A stretch of DNA of 11,570 bases from SZAS-103 sp043747745 (GCA_043747745.1 JAYTOP010000027.1:1-11570); one strand, 5' to 3'. Shown: positions 1 through 7,126, counted from the stretch's first letter. The notes: generated by a model from the letters alone, not told the origin. A program made the numbers and translations.

Positions 1-88
1 TCGATGCTCATTCGTGCCTGTGCGCCAGAACGCGCCGCCATCTTTTGCCACTGCTGCCGATGCGAGCAATCATGGCTGAGTCTCGGGG
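1..88. other. Window edge, gene-free or start of a leftward gene
   Basis: This is the stretch downstream of the leftward gene C. It is visibly more GC-rich than the three genes beside it, so the foreign block may end near here. On the minus strand an ATG at 41-39 opens a frame of 13 codons (MAARSGAQARMSI) that runs off the window. It could be the start of a further leftward gene, but 13 codons are too few to judge. I see no U-tract terminator behind gene C and no recognisable mobile-element end. Confidence 0.3.
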
Positions 89-589
89 CTAATCAGGAAA
101 ATCAATTGACGCTAATCTTTTCTCAAGATCCTTGTTTATTTTTGCGCCATCGATAAAGCCATCAGAAATAAATTTCCTGATCAGTTTGGATACCAAGTTC
201 TTATCCAGTGAATCAACATCGCCTGCATGGGCGGCGTAACAAACAAATTTTGCGAGAGACTGGGCCGTAAGTGAAACAATATCATGATGCTTTTCGTCTA
301 CGCTTTCTGAGCTGGTTGCTCCTTTGATTTTCTTTACTATTACTCCTGCAGACTCAAAAACAGAAGCATCGAAGACACAGTAGTCTGCCTCGGCTAAATT
401 CTGCTTGCCTGAAGATAGAGTGGCTAAGATCAACTGTAATTCTTCGTCCGTAGAAAATTCATAAATGGATAGTTTATTGTTTGCTGTCCTTGCATTTTTT
501 AGTGCGTCGGCGCCGAGGTCATCAATTGCCTGTCCCTCCTTTGTGTCCCACCAGATCGCCTTGTCAAGTTTTCTAACAAACCTAGGCAT
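89..589 (-). CDS. Hypothetical protein, third gene of leftward AT-rich operon (gene C)
   Basis: The product is 166 aa and its function is not recognised. It is soluble-looking, with no signal peptide or membrane segment. The N-terminus is basic with a tandem Trp (MPRFVRKLDKAIWWD, residues 1-15). An Asp/Ala-rich helix-like stretch follows, then SIYEFSTDEE (41-50), which reads as a strand plus acidic turn. The second half looks alpha-helical (104-120, 127-142), and the C-terminus is charged. The start at 589 has a reasonable ribosome site (GGGGA about 8 bp upstream) inside the end of gene B. The first 8 bases overlap gene B, so translation is probably coupled. Codon use (AAA, ATA, TTT and similar) is unlike the GC-rich genes to the right, which suggests acquisition by transfer. 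The frame is intact and well packed in an operon, so I am confident it is a real gene, but not about its role. Confidence 0.75.
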   Translation of the reverse strand: MPRFVRKLDKAIWWDTKEGQAIDDLGADALKNARTANNKLSIYEFSTDEELQLILATLSSGKQNLAEADYCVFDASVFESAGVIVKKIKGATSSESVDEKHHDIVSLTAQSLAKFVCYAAHAGDVDSLDKNLVSKLIRKFISDGFIDGAKINKDLEKRLASIDFPD

Positions 590-1292
590 GGAGTTCCCCA
601 GACAATTGTTCGGAGATTCTATACAGTTGCTTTTTTAGATATTTATATTCGGTACGAGATGCGACTCGCATCATGCGCTTGGCAGCGTGGCTATACCCGA
701 GTCTGGATTGGGAGAGTGATTTAGCGGCCGCATCTACAAGAAGTGGGCATCCCGTATCCAAATAGGACTCTATGCTAGAACCAAGTATGGTTGATTGAAG
801 TGCGTTGGATGCATCTGCTGACGAGATCAGAAGTTGGGCCATTGCCTCATCTGGCAAGTCATTGGGCGGCATCAGCGACAACTGTTTAATGGCTCTCGAA
901 AAATGTGTAAAGTTATTAGAAATCTGCCAGGTTGCATAGCTTGTTATTTCATTCTCTACATCTGGACCAAATTCACTATCTCCAAGGCTTTCAAGCCATG
1001 AACGTAGTTCCGCAACAAAGCCCGCGAACGTGGCTATGGCTCGTGACTCTACGCTTGCAATTAAAGATTCTGTGGAGATATTTCGAGCTAGTGGCATTCC
1101 ATCCGAAAAACCAAGAAAACATGCGAGCGCTGCATTTCTGACTACAGACTTACTGGTTGCGGCAGAAATCTCGCCAAGCCAATCATTATCACAATTGATC
1201 GCAGTTGAGTTTTCTAACGCAAAGAAATTTCTTGGCGTAGTTTTTTTCTCCGCTGCTTGGCTCTGAATGGCTGTGCTGGCTGACGTGCTCAT
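582..1292 (-). CDS. Hypothetical protein, middle gene of leftward AT-rich operon (gene B)
   Basis: The product is 236 aa with no family recognised. The first 20 residues are Ser/Thr/Ala/Gln-rich and probably disordered. The rest reads as mostly helical, with a hydrophobic helix around 54-62 (AALACFLGF) and amphipathic helices at 84-103 and 150-172. The C-terminal helical stretch is strongly basic (203-224, with KR, KYLKK), which could contact nucleic acid or a partner; that is inference only. No signal peptide, transmembrane span or catalytic motif stands out. The ATG at 1292 lies 1 bp past the stop of gene A (TAA-A-ATG on the minus strand), and the 3' end overlaps gene C by 8 bp. The three genes are therefore almost certainly co-transcribed and translationally coupled, and probably work together. 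Base composition is AT-rich like its two neighbours. Confidence 0.75.
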   Translation of the reverse strand: MSTSASTAIQSQAAEKKTTPRNFFALENSTAINCDNDWLGEISAATSKSVVRNAALACFLGFSDGMPLARNISTESLIASVESRAIATFAGFVAELRSWLESLGDSEFGPDVENEITSYATWQISNNFTHFSRAIKQLSLMPPNDLPDEAMAQLLISSADASNALQSTILGSSIESYLDTGCPLLVDAAAKSLSQSRLGYSHAAKRMMRVASRTEYKYLKKQLYRISEQLSGELHA

Positions 1293-1293
1293 T

Positions 1294-2046
1294 TTACTTT
1301 ACATCGCCTTTATTAAAGATTTCGACGCAAATCTCAATAAGCTTATCGAATAATGCGCGTTTCTGGCTGGGATCAATAATTTCGGAGCGATTCGCATCGC
1401 TGCTGATATCAATCTCACAGCGCATCCATTCGCCTAAATCGAGTAAATTCATACCGCCATTATTCGGTCCAATAACAAATGGCTGTAGTTGCCTCAGAAC
1501 TACCGCCCCCCATGCTGATATTCTGTTAATTAAAATATTTTGCCCTGGAGAAATCTCAAATTCCCTTGGGCGGTTGATTCTGTAATTGAACTCAGAACTG
1601 TCTGGATCAATCGTCATAGACGGCAAGAATTTTTGAAGCAGCTGATAGCTGTGCTCTTTGCTCTTTGCTTGAAGTCGTCCGACAACCCCGATTGCAATTC
1701 TTATTACAGAATCGATCTCTAATAACCAATCTCGGAAACCTTCTAGAATCTTTGGAAACAATTCATAACCACCCAAGTCACTTTGAGTTGGATCCGGAAC
1801 AATTAATGCTGTGGTTATTAACCAGTCTGCACGCCCTCTCTGAACTTGGAGAGTATATCTATGTCCATCAAGAATGCCTGTATCAATCTGCATTCCTTCT
1901 GCACGGCGATATTCTGTCGTTTCCGGGGTAACAGAAAGACATTTCTCATACCAGTCCTGTTGCGAAATAATCGCAGACTGATCAAAGAAGATCGTTACTC
2001 GAAGACTTTCAACCCGCCAACCCTGTCCTTCAATTGAGTCTGTCAT
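1294..2046 (-). CDS. Conserved-hypothetical-type protein, first gene of leftward AT-rich operon (gene A)
   Basis: The product is 250 aa from the chosen ATG at 2046. The same frame stays open to an ATG at 2220 (308 aa), with further ATGs at 2184 and 2157. I prefer 2046 because the protein-like pattern begins right after it: a strand VESLRVTIFF at 12-21. The 58 upstream residues look unstructured and overlie an inverted repeat. No candidate start has a clear ribosome site. Visible landmarks are VQRGRADWLI (68-77), a helix ending in GFRDWLLEID (103-112), RIAIGVVGRL (116-125), YRINRPREF (155-163), INRISAW (173-179) and a C-terminal EIDI strand (211-214) followed by a helix. The strand-helix layout faintly recalls the uncharacterised TIGR04255 family, but I cannot confirm that. 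No catalytic motif or membrane span is seen. It leads the A-B-C operon. Confidence 0.7.
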   Translation of the reverse strand: MTDSIEGQGWRVESLRVTIFFDQSAIISQQDWYEKCLSVTPETTEYRRAEGMQIDTGILDGHRYTLQVQRGRADWLITTALIVPDPTQSDLGGYELFPKILEGFRDWLLEIDSVIRIAIGVVGRLQAKSKEHSYQLLQKFLPSMTIDPDSSEFNYRINRPREFEISPGQNILINRISAWGAVVLRQLQPFVIGPNNGGMNLLDLGEWMRCEIDISSDANRSEIIDPSQKRALFDKLIEICVEIFNKGDVK

Positions 2047-2100
2047 TTCAAGACCATTAGTTTTTCGGAATGATGCGGAATGCACACTCCTGATATTCGT

Positions 2101-2147
2101 CGTCACGTTTTGGGCTGTATTTGGTTCAACTTGGGCCTTACGTGACG
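2101..2147. promoter_or_regulatory. Inverted repeat upstream of gene A, possible operator
   Basis: CGTCACGT at 2101-2108 pairs perfectly with ACGTGACG at 2140-2147, 31 bp apart. The right arm also overlaps the near-palindrome ACGTGACGT. The repeat lies about 55-100 bp upstream of the preferred gene A start at 2046, a position suited to a two-site operator or a leader stem-loop. If gene A really starts at 2220 the repeat is inside its coding region, and the idea weakens. No regulator gene is visible beside it. Confidence 0.25.
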
Positions 2148-2308
2148 TCCAATTCATCACATGAAGATACTTCTGCGGTCGCATGCTCACTTTTGCAAGT
2201 CTGCCAGCATTTAAGAGCATCCTAGACTGCGCGATTTCTGAACAGTCGAGTCGGCGCGCGAGGCTCCCACGGCTTGCCGGGCTTCGGATCAGATATGTCC
2301 ATCGGGTG

Positions 2309-2314
2309 TTTATA
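2309..2314 (-). promoter_or_regulatory. Candidate -10 box for the leftward A-B-C operon
   Basis: The minus strand reads TATAAA here, five of six matches to the sigma-70 -10 consensus. The hexamer 18 bp upstream is TTTCAC, a poor -35. It is the best such match seen in front of gene A. It would give a leader of roughly 80 nt to the 2220 start, or about 255 nt to the 2046 start. Low confidence. Confidence 0.22.
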
Positions 2315-2428
2315 CCTTACCTGTATGCGCCAGTGAAATATTCGCCCTGCAAGGACTTAGACCGAGCAGGCGCGCGTTGCACAGCATTGCGGCGTGCCCC
2401 AATCCTTCCCCCCCACCGCCCCCTGCGC

Positions 2429-2434
2429 TAGTCT
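2429..2434 (+). promoter_or_regulatory. Candidate -10 box for leuS
   Basis: TAGTCT sits about 37 bp before the leuS ATG in a GC-rich setting. It keeps the TA...T frame of a -10 element, but no good -35 is visible. Similar TAnnnT boxes sit at the same distance before lptE, cstA and rsfS, which is the main support. Confidence 0.2.
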
Positions 2435-2470
2435 GGATGGCCTTCCGCGCGCATCGACTCCGCAACGCCC

Positions 2471-5353
2471 ATGCACGACAGCCCCGATCCGACTTCCGCC
2501 GCACCCGACCACGGCGCCAGCGACTCCACCGCGCCTGCCAACGCTTACGATCCGCGCGCGGTCGAGGCCGCTGCGCAGGCGTTCTGGGCGCGCACGCATG
2601 CGTTCGATGTGCGCGAGGACGACCCGCGTCCGAAGTATTACTGCCTGTCGATGCTGCCGTATCCGTCGGGGGCGCTGCATGTCGGCCACCTGCGCAATTA
2701 CACGATCGGTGACGTGATCTCGCGCTTCCAGCGCATGCAGGGCAAGAACGTGCTGCAGCCGCTGGGCTGGGATGCGTTCGGCCTGCCGGCGGAGAACGCG
2801 GCGATCAAGAACAAGACCGCGCCGGCGAAGTGGACCTACGCGAACATCGAGCACATGCGCACGCAGCTGTCGACGCTGGGCTATGCGATCGACTGGACGC
2901 GCGAGTTCGCGACCTGCAAGCCCGACTATTACGTGCATGAGCAGCGCATGTTCGTGCGCCTGTTCAAGAAGGGCATGGCGTACCGCAAACAGTCGGTGGT
3001 GAACTGGGATCCGGTCGACCAGACCGTGCTCGCGAACGAGCAGGTGATCGACGGCCGCGGCTGGCGCACCGGCGCGCTGGTCGAGAAGCGCGAGATTCCG
3101 CAGTGGTTCCTGAAGATCACCGCGTATGCGCAGGAATTGCTGGACGGCCTGGACCGTTTGCCGGGCTGGCCGGATTCGGTCAAGACGATGCAGCGCAACT
3201 GGATCGGCCGCAGCGAAGGGCTGGACATCACGTTCGCGATGGAAGACGAAGATGGCAACCCGGGCGCCGAAACGCTGACCGTGTTCACCACCCGACCCGA
3301 CACGCTGATGGGCGTGACATTCCTGTCGATTGCGGCTGAGCACCCGCTCGCGTTGCGGGTGTTGCAGACCGATCCCGAGGTCGCGGTCTTCGTGGACGAG
3401 TGCCGCCACGGCGGCACCGCCGAGGCGCAGATCGAGACGCAGGAAAAGAAGGGCGTGTTCACCGGCCTCTACGCGATCCATCCGGTCAGCGGCGAGCGCG
3501 TGCCGGTGTGGGTCGCCAACTTCGTGCTGATGGGTTACGGCACCGGCGCGGTGATGGCGGTGCCCGGCCACGACCAGCGCGACTGGGAATTCGCGCAGAA
3601 ATACGACCTGCCGATCGTGATGGTGGTGGTGCCGCGCGATGTGCACGACGCGCTGAAGGAAATCGCGTCCGATGTCGCGCGCGGCACCGATGCCATGTCG
3701 GCTGCGTTAGGCGGCGCTGCGCCGCTGGACATGTACACGACGGGCGCGGCGGTGGAGGTGGTGCAGGAATTCCAGCGCGGCATCGCCGAGCAGGGCGCGT
3801 GGACCGAACGCGGGACATGCGTGAATTCCGGCGACTTGGACGGCATGGATTTCGAGCAGGCATTCGCAGCGCTCGCGACGCGCCTCGGAAGCGACGATCG
3901 CGGCGCGGTGCGGGTGAACTTTCGCCTGCGCGACTGGGGCGTGAGCCGCCAGCGCTACTGGGGCTGCCCGATCCCGATCATCTATTGCGCGCAGTGCGGC
4001 GCGGTGCCGGTGCCGGAAGACCAGTTGCCGGTCGTGCTGCCTGAAGACGTCGCGTTCATGGGTCCGATGTCATCAAGCACGCAATCGCCGATCAAGTCCA
4101 ATCCGGAATGGCGCAAGACGACCTGCCCGCAATGCGGCGGCGCGGCTGAGCGCGAGACGGATACGTTCGACACCTTCATGGAATCGAGCTGGTACTACGC
4201 GCGCTACACCTCGCCCGGCGCGGCCGACATGGTGGATGCGCGCGCGCAGCATTGGCTGCCGGTCGACCAGTACATCGGCGGCATCGAGCACGCGATTTTG
4301 CATCTGCTGTATTTCCGATTCTTCCACAAGCTGATGCGCGACGAAGGCCTGGTGCAATCGGACGAACCGGCGACGAACCTGCTGTGCCAGGGCATGGTGA
4401 TCGCGGAGACGTTTTATCGGGAGCAGGGAACGGGCAACGGGGAACGGGGAACGGGGAGCAGGGATTGGATCAATCCAGCCGATGTTGAAATTCAACGCAA
4501 CGAAAAGGGCCATGTGGTCGGCGCAACATTGAAGTCGGATGGCAAGCCGGTCGAGATCGGCGGCACCGAGAAGATGTCGAAGTCGAAGAACAACGGTGTC
4601 GATCCACAGGTAATGGTGGATCGTTACGGGGCGGACACCGTGCGCCTGTTCTCGATGTTCGCCGCGCCGCCGGAACAGTCGCTGGAATGGAACGAGGCCG
4701 GCGTCGAGGGCTGCGCGCGGTTTCTGCGGCGGATGTGGAAGTATTTTGAAGAAACGAAGAACTGCGATACCCGAAGTGGACATGTCCTCGCTTGGAACAA
4801 ACTCCGTGCGGATTCCGAGACTGTTTCAGTTCGTCGCGAGATACACGAACTACTTCGACAGGCAACGTACGATTACGAGCGCCTGCAATTGAACACGATC
4901 GTTTCGGCGGCAATGAAATTGCTGAACCAGCTCGACAAACTTGGATCGAGCGATGTGATGGGCGAGGGCGAGCCGATCGACACGTTGATTTCCGCAAACG
5001 ATCAGCGCGCATTCGTACGACGCGAAGGGCAAGAAATCCTGGTGCAGATCATCAACCCCATCGCACCTCACATCGCACACGCCTTGTGGCAGCAGCTCGG
5101 CCACGAGCAAGGTCTGGTCGACAGCCTGCACTGGCCGGTTGCCGACGCCGAAGCCTTGCGTCGGGATGCGGTGACTCTCGCGGTGCAGATCAACGGCAAG
5201 CTGCGCGGCACGATCGAAGTCGCTATCGACGCCACGCGCGATGCAATCGAAGCCGCCGCGCTCGCCGAACCGAATGTCGCGAAGTTCCTCGAAGGGCAGG
5301 CGGTGAAGAAGGTGATCGTGGTGCCGGGCAAGATCGTCAATATCGTCGTCTGA
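2471..5353 (+). CDS. leuS: Leucine--tRNA ligase
   Basis: Charges tRNA-Leu with leucine in the cytosol using ATP; class Ia synthetase. It is 960 aa against 860 in E. coli. Visible in order: N-terminal extension of about 25 residues, class I HIGH motif as HVGH (70-73, after PYPSG), LGWDAFGLPAE (98-108), CP1 editing domain with TTRPDT (273-278) and GTGAVMAVPGHDQRD (357-371, including the conserved editing Asp 368), RDWGVSRQRYWG (487-498), KMSKS (701-705), anticodon-binding helices, and a C-terminal domain ending in VPGKIVNIVV. The extra length comes from the N-terminus, about 40 residues at 381-450 of the editing domain, a CxxC pair (506/509 and 552/555) suggesting a zinc-binding insert, and a Gly-rich heptad repeat (651-664) encoded by a heptamer array. 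No clear ribosome site precedes the ATG. It heads the conserved leuS-lptE-holA order. Confidence 0.98.
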   Translation: MHDSPDPTSAAPDHGASDSTAPANAYDPRAVEAAAQAFWARTHAFDVREDDPRPKYYCLSMLPYPSGALHVGHLRNYTIGDVISRFQRMQGKNVLQPLGWDAFGLPAENAAIKNKTAPAKWTYANIEHMRTQLSTLGYAIDWTREFATCKPDYYVHEQRMFVRLFKKGMAYRKQSVVNWDPVDQTVLANEQVIDGRGWRTGALVEKREIPQWFLKITAYAQELLDGLDRLPGWPDSVKTMQRNWIGRSEGLDITFAMEDEDGNPGAETLTVFTTRPDTLMGVTFLSIAAEHPLALRVLQTDPEVAVFVDECRHGGTAEAQIETQEKKGVFTGLYAIHPVSGERVPVWVANFVLMGYGTGAVMAVPGHDQRDWEFAQKYDLPIVMVVVPRDVHDALKEIASDVARGTDAMSAALGGAAPLDMYTTGAAVEVVQEFQRGIAEQGAWTERGTCVNSGDLDGMDFEQAFAALATRLGSDDRGAVRVNFRLRDWGVSRQRYWGCPIPIIYCAQCGAVPVPEDQLPVVLPEDVAFMGPMSSSTQSPIKSNPEWRKTTCPQCGGAAERETDTFDTFMESSWYYARYTSPGAADMVDARAQHWLPVDQYIGGIEHAILHLLYFRFFHKLMRDEGLVQSDEPATNLLCQGMVIAETFYREQGTGNGERGTGSRDWINPADVEIQRNEKGHVVGATLKSDGKPVEIGGTEKMSKSKNNGVDPQVMVDRYGADTVRLFSMFAAPPEQSLEWNEAGVEGCARFLRRMWKYFEETKNCDTRSGHVLAWNKLRADSETVSVRREIHELLRQATYDYERLQLNTIVSAAMKLLNQLDKLGSSDVMGEGEPIDTLISANDQRAFVRREGQEILVQIINPIAPHIAHALWQQLGHEQGLVDSLHWPVADAEALRRDAVTLAVQINGKLRGTIEVAIDATRDAIEAAALAEPNVAKFLEGQAVKKVIVVPGKIVNIVV
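4419..4467 (+). repeat. G-rich heptamer tandem array inside leuS
   Basis: Seven consecutive 7-bp units of the form GGGAACG: GGGAGCA, GGGAACG, GGCAACG, GGGAACG, GGGAACG, GGGAGCA, GGGATTG. Three units make 21 bp, so the array is read as a 7-residue peptide repeat, EQGTGNG then ERGTGSR (residues 651-664), without breaking the frame. The coding strand has seven runs of three or four G separated by 3-4 bases, which fits the pattern for a G-quadruplex. From memory, G-rich heptamer arrays of this sort are common between genes in xanthomonads; here one lies inside an essential gene. Confidence 0.85.
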
Positions 5354-5388
5354 CAGGGATTCGCTCGCTGCCAGGCCGGCACGCGCCG

Positions 5389-5394
5389 TATGAT
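5389..5394 (+). promoter_or_regulatory. Candidate -10 box for lptE-holA
   Basis: TATGAT matches five of six bases of the sigma-70 -10 consensus and sits about 42 bp before the lptE ATG at 5436. No convincing -35 hexamer is visible at 16-18 bp spacing. A start of transcription near 5401 would make the in-frame ATG at 5403 almost leaderless, which favours 5436. Confidence 0.3.
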
Positions 5395-5435
5395 CCAGTC
5401 GAATGCTGTACTCAAACCATTACCGGAACCCGCAC

Positions 5436-5948
5436 ATGACCCTGCGTCGCATCTCTCTGCTGTTCGCCTGCATCTGCGTGCTGATGTTGTCCGGTTGCGG
5501 CTTTCATCCGCGCGCCGAACTCTCCCTGCCGGCCGATCTGGGTCCGGTCAAGGTAGTCGCGAGCGATCCCTACAGCCCTCTGGGCGACAGCCTGTCGCGC
5601 GTGCTGACGCGCGCGGGAGCCGCGGCAGCAACGACTACAGAGACCAAGGTCGCAACGTTGCACATCGTCAGCGAAGCCTGGGCCGAAGGCCCGTTGTCGG
5701 TGGACAACTTCTCGCATGTGCGCGAATACATCATCACCTACACGGTGAAGTTCGAGTTCAAGGCCGCCGACGGCAGCGACCTCACGCCGTTGCAGGACGT
5801 GAAGCTGCAACGCGACTACACCTACGACGACAGCCATGCGCTCGGCGCGTCGCAGGAACAGAGCACGATCCGCGAGGAAATGCAGCGCGACATGGCCGCC
5901 TCGATCGTCCGCCGGATCGGCATCGCGTTGCGCAACCACAAGTCCTGA
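5436..5948 (+). CDS. lptE: LPS-assembly lipoprotein LptE
   Basis: Outer-membrane lipoprotein that plugs and helps assemble the LptD barrel for LPS delivery to the cell surface. It is 170 aa. The N-terminus is a clear lipoprotein signal: positive MTLRR, a hydrophobic core, and lipobox LSGC with the acylated Cys at residue 21, followed by GFHPR, the usual GCGF[HQ] start of mature LptE. The rest has the expected strand-rich middle, YIITYTVKFEF (about 93-103), and a C-terminal helix near DMAASIVRRIG. I chose the ATG at 5436 over the in-frame ATG at 5403 because it puts the signal peptide directly at the N-terminus and has GGA upstream. It sits 82 bp after leuS and 27 bp before holA, the standard gammaproteobacterial order. 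Confidence 0.95.
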   Translation: MTLRRISLLFACICVLMLSGCGFHPRAELSLPADLGPVKVVASDPYSPLGDSLSRVLTRAGAAAATTTETKVATLHIVSEAWAEGPLSVDNFSHVREYIITYTVKFEFKAADGSDLTPLQDVKLQRDYTYDDSHALGASQEQSTIREEMQRDMAASIVRRIGIALRNHKS

Positions 5949-5975
5949 TCGGCAAGGAATGCGGCGGGCAGGCTG

Positions 5976-7010
5976 ATGCAATTCGACGATGAAACCGTGT
6001 TCGCGCGTCAGCTCGAGCGCGCAACGCTGCCTGCCGCGATCCTGATTGCTGGCGTCGAGGAGCTACGCGTGATCGAGGCCGCAGACGCGGTGCGCGTGAA
6101 AGCCCGCAGCGATGGCTACGAGCGCGAAGTGTTCGAGACCGAGGGCAGGTTCGACTGGGATACGCTGGCGGCGAGCTTCTCGGCGATGAGCCTGTTCGCG
6201 AGTTCGCGCCTGCTCGATGTGCGCGCGCCGAGTGGTCGTGTCGGCAAGGAAGGCAGCGAGGTCATTGCGCACTTCTGCAAGAATCCGGCACCCGGCACGA
6301 CGCTGCTGGTCACCTGCATGGAGTGGAGCAAGAAGCATGCTGAACCCGCGTGGGTGAAGGCTGTCGGCAAGGCAGGGCATGCGCTCACGCTGTGGGCGAC
6401 GCCACGCCACAAGCTACCCGACTGGCTGCTGCTGAGGATGCGCGCGCGCGGAGTGGATGCGAGCCACGAGGCCGCCGAACTGCTCGCCGAGCGCGTCGAA
6501 GGCAACCTGCTCGCCGCCGCGCAGGAAGTGGACAAGCTCGCCTTGCTGGTCGATCGCAAACAGCGCATCGACGCGAAACAGATGGAACAACTCGTCGCCG
6601 ATTCGGCACGCTTCGATGCGTTCAAGCTCGTGGATGCCTGCATCAATGGCGATGCAGCGCGCGCGCTGCGCATCGTGCGAGCATTGCGCGCCGAGGGCGA
6701 GGCAGTGCCTGCGTTGATGGGGCCGATCGTGCAGTCGGTGCTGCAACTCGCGACCTTGTCCGCCGAAGCTGCGCGCGGTGGCGATCTGCGCGCGGCGATG
6801 AACGCGCAGCGTATCTGGGATTCGAAGCAGGCCCAATTCAAACGCGCACTGGAACGCCACGATGCCGCGCGCTGGGAACAGTTCGCGATTGAAGCCGGGC
6901 GGATCGACCGCATCTCCAAGGGACGCGAACACGGCGATGCGTGGGTCGCGCTGGAGAGGTTGCTGACGGCGATTGCATTGCAACGTGCGAGGAAATTGCT
7001 GAGCGCCTGA
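5976..7010 (+). CDS. holA: DNA polymerase III subunit delta
   Basis: Clamp-loader subunit that opens the beta sliding clamp during replication. At 344 aa it nearly equals E. coli HolA (343). The beta-binding element is visible as AMSLFAS (70-76), with Leu73 and Phe74 at the same positions as the clamp-contacting pair in E. coli. The region near EGNLLAAAQEVDKLALL (about 174-190) matches the conserved helical-bundle segment of delta subunits. The C-terminal collar domain is helical, with KGREHGDAWVALERL near the end. As is normal for delta, no functional Walker motif is present. It starts 27 bp after lptE and probably shares its transcript. The REP inverted pair follows shortly after the stop. 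Confidence 0.95.
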   Translation: MQFDDETVFARQLERATLPAAILIAGVEELRVIEAADAVRVKARSDGYEREVFETEGRFDWDTLAASFSAMSLFASSRLLDVRAPSGRVGKEGSEVIAHFCKNPAPGTTLLVTCMEWSKKHAEPAWVKAVGKAGHALTLWATPRHKLPDWLLLRMRARGVDASHEAAELLAERVEGNLLAAAQEVDKLALLVDRKQRIDAKQMEQLVADSARFDAFKLVDACINGDAARALRIVRALRAEGEAVPALMGPIVQSVLQLATLSAEAARGGDLRAAMNAQRIWDSKQAQFKRALERHDAARWEQFAIEAGRIDRISKGREHGDAWVALERLLTAIALQRARKLLSA

Positions 7011-7045
7011 ATCACTCTTTCACAGTGTCGGTGCGACTTGGTTTT

Positions 7046-7126
7046 CCGTTTGTGGTGAGCCTGTCGAACCACGGCTTTGCAGGAACCGGGATCAACAGCG
7101 TGGTTCGACAGGCTCACCACGAACGG
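7046..7126. repeat. REP-type inverted pair (REPIN/BIME-like)
   Basis: Two 28-bp arms, 7046-7073 and 7099-7126, are inverted copies of each other with one mismatch and a 25-bp loop. Each contains the core TTCGACAGGCTCA (or its complement), also present near 11070. RNA of this region would form a very stable hairpin between holA and cstA. There is no U-tract, so it is not a classical terminator, but such pairs can protect 3' ends or dampen read-through. No RAYT transposase is in the window. Confidence 0.85.

Larger units (their letters stand above)
2047..2470. other. Divergent intergenic region between the AT-rich operon and leuS
   Basis: About 420 bp without a convincing gene (about 250 bp if gene A starts at 2220). 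Composition switches here: up to roughly 2220 it matches the AT-rich operon, and beyond about 2350 it matches the GC-rich chromosome. It holds an 8-bp inverted repeat (2101-2147), a TATAAA box on the minus strand (2314-2309), a C-rich tract (about 2404-2424) and a TAGTCT box before leuS (2429-2434). I looked for a tRNA, for direct repeats matching the left side and for transposon ends, and saw none. Confidence 0.5.

Noticed and set aside
39..41. ATG on the minus strand opening a frame that leaves the window at base 1
   Set aside because: Only 13 codons are visible, too few to support a gene. Mentioned in the edge entry but not called.
932..1266. Plus-strand open frames of 60-90 codons opposite genes A and B
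   Set aside because: They overlap coupled minus-strand genes with better protein character and no ribosome sites.
1..2470. Attachment-site direct repeats or a tRNA bounding the AT-rich block
   Set aside because: Short resemblances (for example TGCGCCAG near 21-28 and 2325-2332) are too brief to be meaningful, and no tRNA cloverleaf was found.
2357..3646. A 429-codon minus-strand frame opposite leuS, His/Arg-rich
   Set aside because: It lies wholly over leuS and its 5' region, and its His/Arg/Ala bias is what antisense of GC-rich codons gives. No domain is visible.
7046..7126. REP hairpin as a rho-independent terminator of holA
   Set aside because: The stem is strong, but no U-tract follows either arm, so I call it a repeat rather than a terminator.
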